A stretch of DNA of 15,792 bases from Thiotrichales bacterium (GTDB taxonomy: Bacteria; Pseudomonadota; Gammaproteobacteria; UWMA-0217), in assembly GCA_024763135.1 (NCBI GenBank), contig JANTGD010000035.1, positions 1 through 15,792 of the forward strand. Reading direction: 5' to 3'. Shown piece by piece: positions 14,050 through 15,792 of this stretch. The notes beneath the pieces are model-generated. The model was not told where the DNA came from. It saw only the letters and a program-made list of their open reading frames with translations, and ran no database searches. Made by a program: the position numbers and the translations under genes. Position 1 is the first letter of the stretch. Each line of letters opens with the position of its first letter.

Positions 14050-15348
14050 TTACAGGAGTAAGCGACGTGTATCGGACAATACCCGACTCAAAAAGGACGT
14101 GAAGCGTGCACCATCGGCACCATCGATCACGCGATGGTCATAAGAAAGCGAGAGTGGCAGTATCAGTCGTGGCGTAAACTCTGTGCCATTCCAAACCGGT
14201 TGCATCTTGGCCCTGGAAACGCCCAGAATTGCGACTTCAGGCGCATTAATAATGGGCGTAAACTGCGTACCTCCAATCCCACCAAGACTCGAAATTGTAA
14301 AACACCCTCCCTGCATATCGCTGGGTTTAAGTTTTTTATCCCTGGCCTTACCACTGATCTGACGCAATTCCCCCGCCAACTCGACCAGGGTTTTTCGATC
14401 CACATCCCGAATCACGGGCACCACCAATCCGTCGGGCGTGTCGACCGCAATCCCAATATTGTAGTAATGCTTTAAAATCAGATGCTCACCCTCCGCATCC
14501 AATGACGCATTGAAACGGGGCAGAGCCTTGAGTGCGGAGACAACCGCCTTGAGTAGAAAAGACACCATGGTGATCTTAATGCCCTGATCGGCATACTCGG
14601 ACACCATCGATTTCCGGAACGCCTCCAGATCCGTAATATCAGCTTCATCAAACTGCGTGACATGCGGCAGGCTAACCCAATTTCGATGCAGGTTTTTTCC
14701 CGTTAGCTTATTGATCTTAGACAATGGCTGCAGCTCGATTTCGCCCCACTGGGAAAAATCGACTGCCGGCATCGGCTCGACAAAAGCCACTCCGGCTGGT
14801 TGCGCCAAAGCATGCTTAACAAAGGCCTGCACATCTTCACGCAAAATCCGCCCCTTACGGCCTGAGCCTTCGACTTGCCCCAAATCTACACCAAGCTCGC
14901 GTGCGTAGCGGCGCACTGAAGGACTGGCATAAGCATTGGAAAAGCTGACCTCGTCAATCTTAGCGGTGGGTGATTGACGCGCTGGCGCAGCAGCCGGCTG
15001 GGTCGCCTCAACGGATGGCTTGGCAGGAGGCGGTGCGGCGGTCGGCGAGCTGCTCGGCTCGGGGGCTGGTGGTTGCGCAGCATCAGGGGCTGACGCTGCC
15101 GGTGCGATTTGTGCCGCATCGATTACCGCTATCGTATCTCCCTGGGAAACACGATCCCCCACTTTGACTTTGATCTCCTGGATCACACCCGCTTCCGTGC
15201 TTGGAATTTCCATCGAGGCCTTATCGGATTCGAGCGTAATCAAGGAATCATCCAAGGCAACCGCGTCGCCAGGCTGAACCAGAACCTCAATGATTTCTAC
15301 CTCATCAAAGTCACCGATATCCGGCAAGATGATCTCTTTAGCAGCCAT
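14050..15348 (-). CDS. aceF: Dihydrolipoamide acetyltransferase (E2) of pyruvate dehydrogenase
   Basis: The product has 432 residues. One lipoyl domain covers about 4-76 with the lipoylation site K43 (ESDKASME). A long Ala/Pro/Ser linker follows at about 80-130. The peripheral subunit-binding domain starts around 139 (ASPSVRRYARELGVDLGQVEGSGRKGRILREDV). The catalytic acyltransferase domain ends with the active-site motif DHRVIDGA, H405 and D409. Substrate is acetyl from E1 and product is acetyl-CoA. Many gammaproteobacterial AceF proteins have two or three lipoyl domains; this has one, the other being on Lpd. The lipoyl domains of the two proteins are close to each other (both begin LPDIGDF and share SLITLESDKASMEIPS). 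I choose aceF over sucB from the sequence style and the Lpd fusion. The ATG at 15348 is preceded by the purine-rich AGAGAGAAAG. Confidence 0.93.
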   Translation of the reverse strand: MAAKEIILPDIGDFDEVEIIEVLVQPGDAVALDDSLITLESDKASMEIPSTEAGVIQEIKVKVGDRVSQGDTIAVIDAAQIAPAASAPDAAQPPAPEPSSSPTAAPPPAKPSVEATQPAAAPARQSPTAKIDEVSFSNAYASPSVRRYARELGVDLGQVEGSGRKGRILREDVQAFVKHALAQPAGVAFVEPMPAVDFSQWGEIELQPLSKINKLTGKNLHRNWVSLPHVTQFDEADITDLEAFRKSMVSEYADQGIKITMVSFLLKAVVSALKALPRFNASLDAEGEHLILKHYYNIGIAVDTPDGLVVPVIRDVDRKTLVELAGELRQISGKARDKKLKPSDMQGGCFTISSLGGIGGTQFTPIINAPEVAILGVSRAKMQPVWNGTEFTPRLILPLSLSYDHRVIDGADGARFTSFLSRVLSDTRRLLL

Positions 15349-15389
15349 AAACTTTCTCTCTAGGTGGTATCAACAAGACAATTTTCCAA

Positions 15390-15398
15390 TTTATATCA
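15390..15398 (-). promoter_or_regulatory. Candidate extended -10 promoter element for aceF-lpd
   Basis: The minus strand reads TGATATAAA: TG, one base, then TATAAA, matching an extended -10 element (TGnTATAAT) at all but one base. It is 42 bases before the aceF start. The matching -35 position (AGCTGT at 15413-15418) is poor, which extended -10 promoters tolerate. Confidence 0.35.
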
Positions 15399-15748
15399 TT
15401 AGCCTTTCCGACACAGCTAAGCTGCGTCTTGCTTCACAGGAATGGGAGCCCCCCAGCCATTGTTTTGAGCGTCTGTCCGAGCCAGAGAGGCTTCTGTGGC
15501 GAAGCTGAGATGGGTTGAATACCCTCCTGGTTCTCAGTCCATAGCACAACTATTTGCCTCAAATCAGGGGGAAATCCAGCTCAAATCAACTTTCCTTCAC
15601 CACGGCTCCTGCGCTCAGACAGCTTCCTAGAACATCGTCTCACTTAAAATCTCGGACTCAGCGCTTTTGTGCTGCTAACGGTGTCGGGCACCAAGGCTGT
15701 GTCGATCTGCCTCCCCCGAGCCTCAACATACCGCTTTTTGGATATACA

Positions 15749-15792
15749 AGGTTGTTGAAAAACTCTCAGCTGGCACGATCCAGCGTTAATTG
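15749..15792. repeat. Repeat B, third copy, inverted and cut by window end
   Basis: This is the complement of the right end of the complete copy (about 1560-1604), with roughly one internal mismatch in 44 bases. It therefore lies in opposite orientation and must continue beyond the window. Near identity over 14 kb suggests recent spread or active homogenisation. Confidence 0.8.

Larger units (their letters stand above)
15349..15792. other. Gene-free region upstream of aceF
   Basis: No credible gene lies in these 444 bases. In particular the minus-strand frames just upstream of aceF do not read as the C-terminus of an E1 (AceE). The region holds the extended -10 candidate and ends inside a repeat B copy. 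The stretch 15420-15740 shows nothing recognisable. Confidence 0.6.

Noticed and set aside
1..15792. CRISPR arrays, tRNA or rRNA genes, defence or toxin-antitoxin systems
   Set aside because: No regularly spaced direct repeats, no tRNA T-arm-like signature and no protein of those classes were found on reading both strands.

Overview
The window looks like a chromosomal segment of a free-living gammaproteobacterium. The basis is a feoA-feoB-feoC iron operon, a dihydrolipoamide dehydrogenase with its own lipoyl domain next to aceF, PilT-type pilus retraction ATPases and a DUF3187 outer-membrane protein. I cannot name a genus. Coding is moderately dense, and several 300-900 base gaps are filled with short dispersed palindromic repeats.

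Layout. 1-353 (minus) is the start of an exported TlpA-like thioredoxin cut by the window edge. 557-1207 (plus) is an OmpA-type lipoprotein followed by a strong bidirectional terminator. 1300-1604 holds two different inverted-repeat elements side by side (families A and B). 1661-4516 (minus) is feoABC, read from a candidate Fur-controlled promoter near 4534-4576. 4851-5438 (minus) is an unrecognised single-span membrane protein with a methionine-rich tail. 5439-6354 has no gene but carries a cluster of alternating inverted motifs with a long hairpin, then repeat C abutting a second copy of repeat A. 6355-7359 (minus) is a DUF3187 protein. 7360-8001 is non-coding and carries degenerate B-type sequence. 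8002-10166 (plus) is an overlapping pair of PilT paralogues. 10236-10691 (minus) is a cysteine-rich YkgJ-like protein. 10823-10859 is a perfect 15-bp-stem hairpin. 10992-11990 (plus) is a kinase-fold phosphotransferase. 12161-12260 is a second copy of repeat C. 12276-15348 (minus) is lpd and aceF. The window ends inside another copy of repeat B in inverted orientation.

How the genes relate. FeoA, FeoB and FeoC form a ferrous iron importer. AceF and Lpd are the E2 and E3 parts of the pyruvate dehydrogenase complex; no E1 gene is seen in the 444 bases upstream, and an extended -10 promoter candidate lies just before aceF. The two PilT proteins are probably a co-translated retraction motor set. 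The remaining genes look unlinked.

I found no convincing new multi-gene system. The least ordinary signals are the mosaic of small repeats, the hairpin cluster at 5624-5795, the 12-base sequence shared by the 10823 palindrome and the flank of a B remnant, and the methionine-rich membrane protein next to the iron operon.
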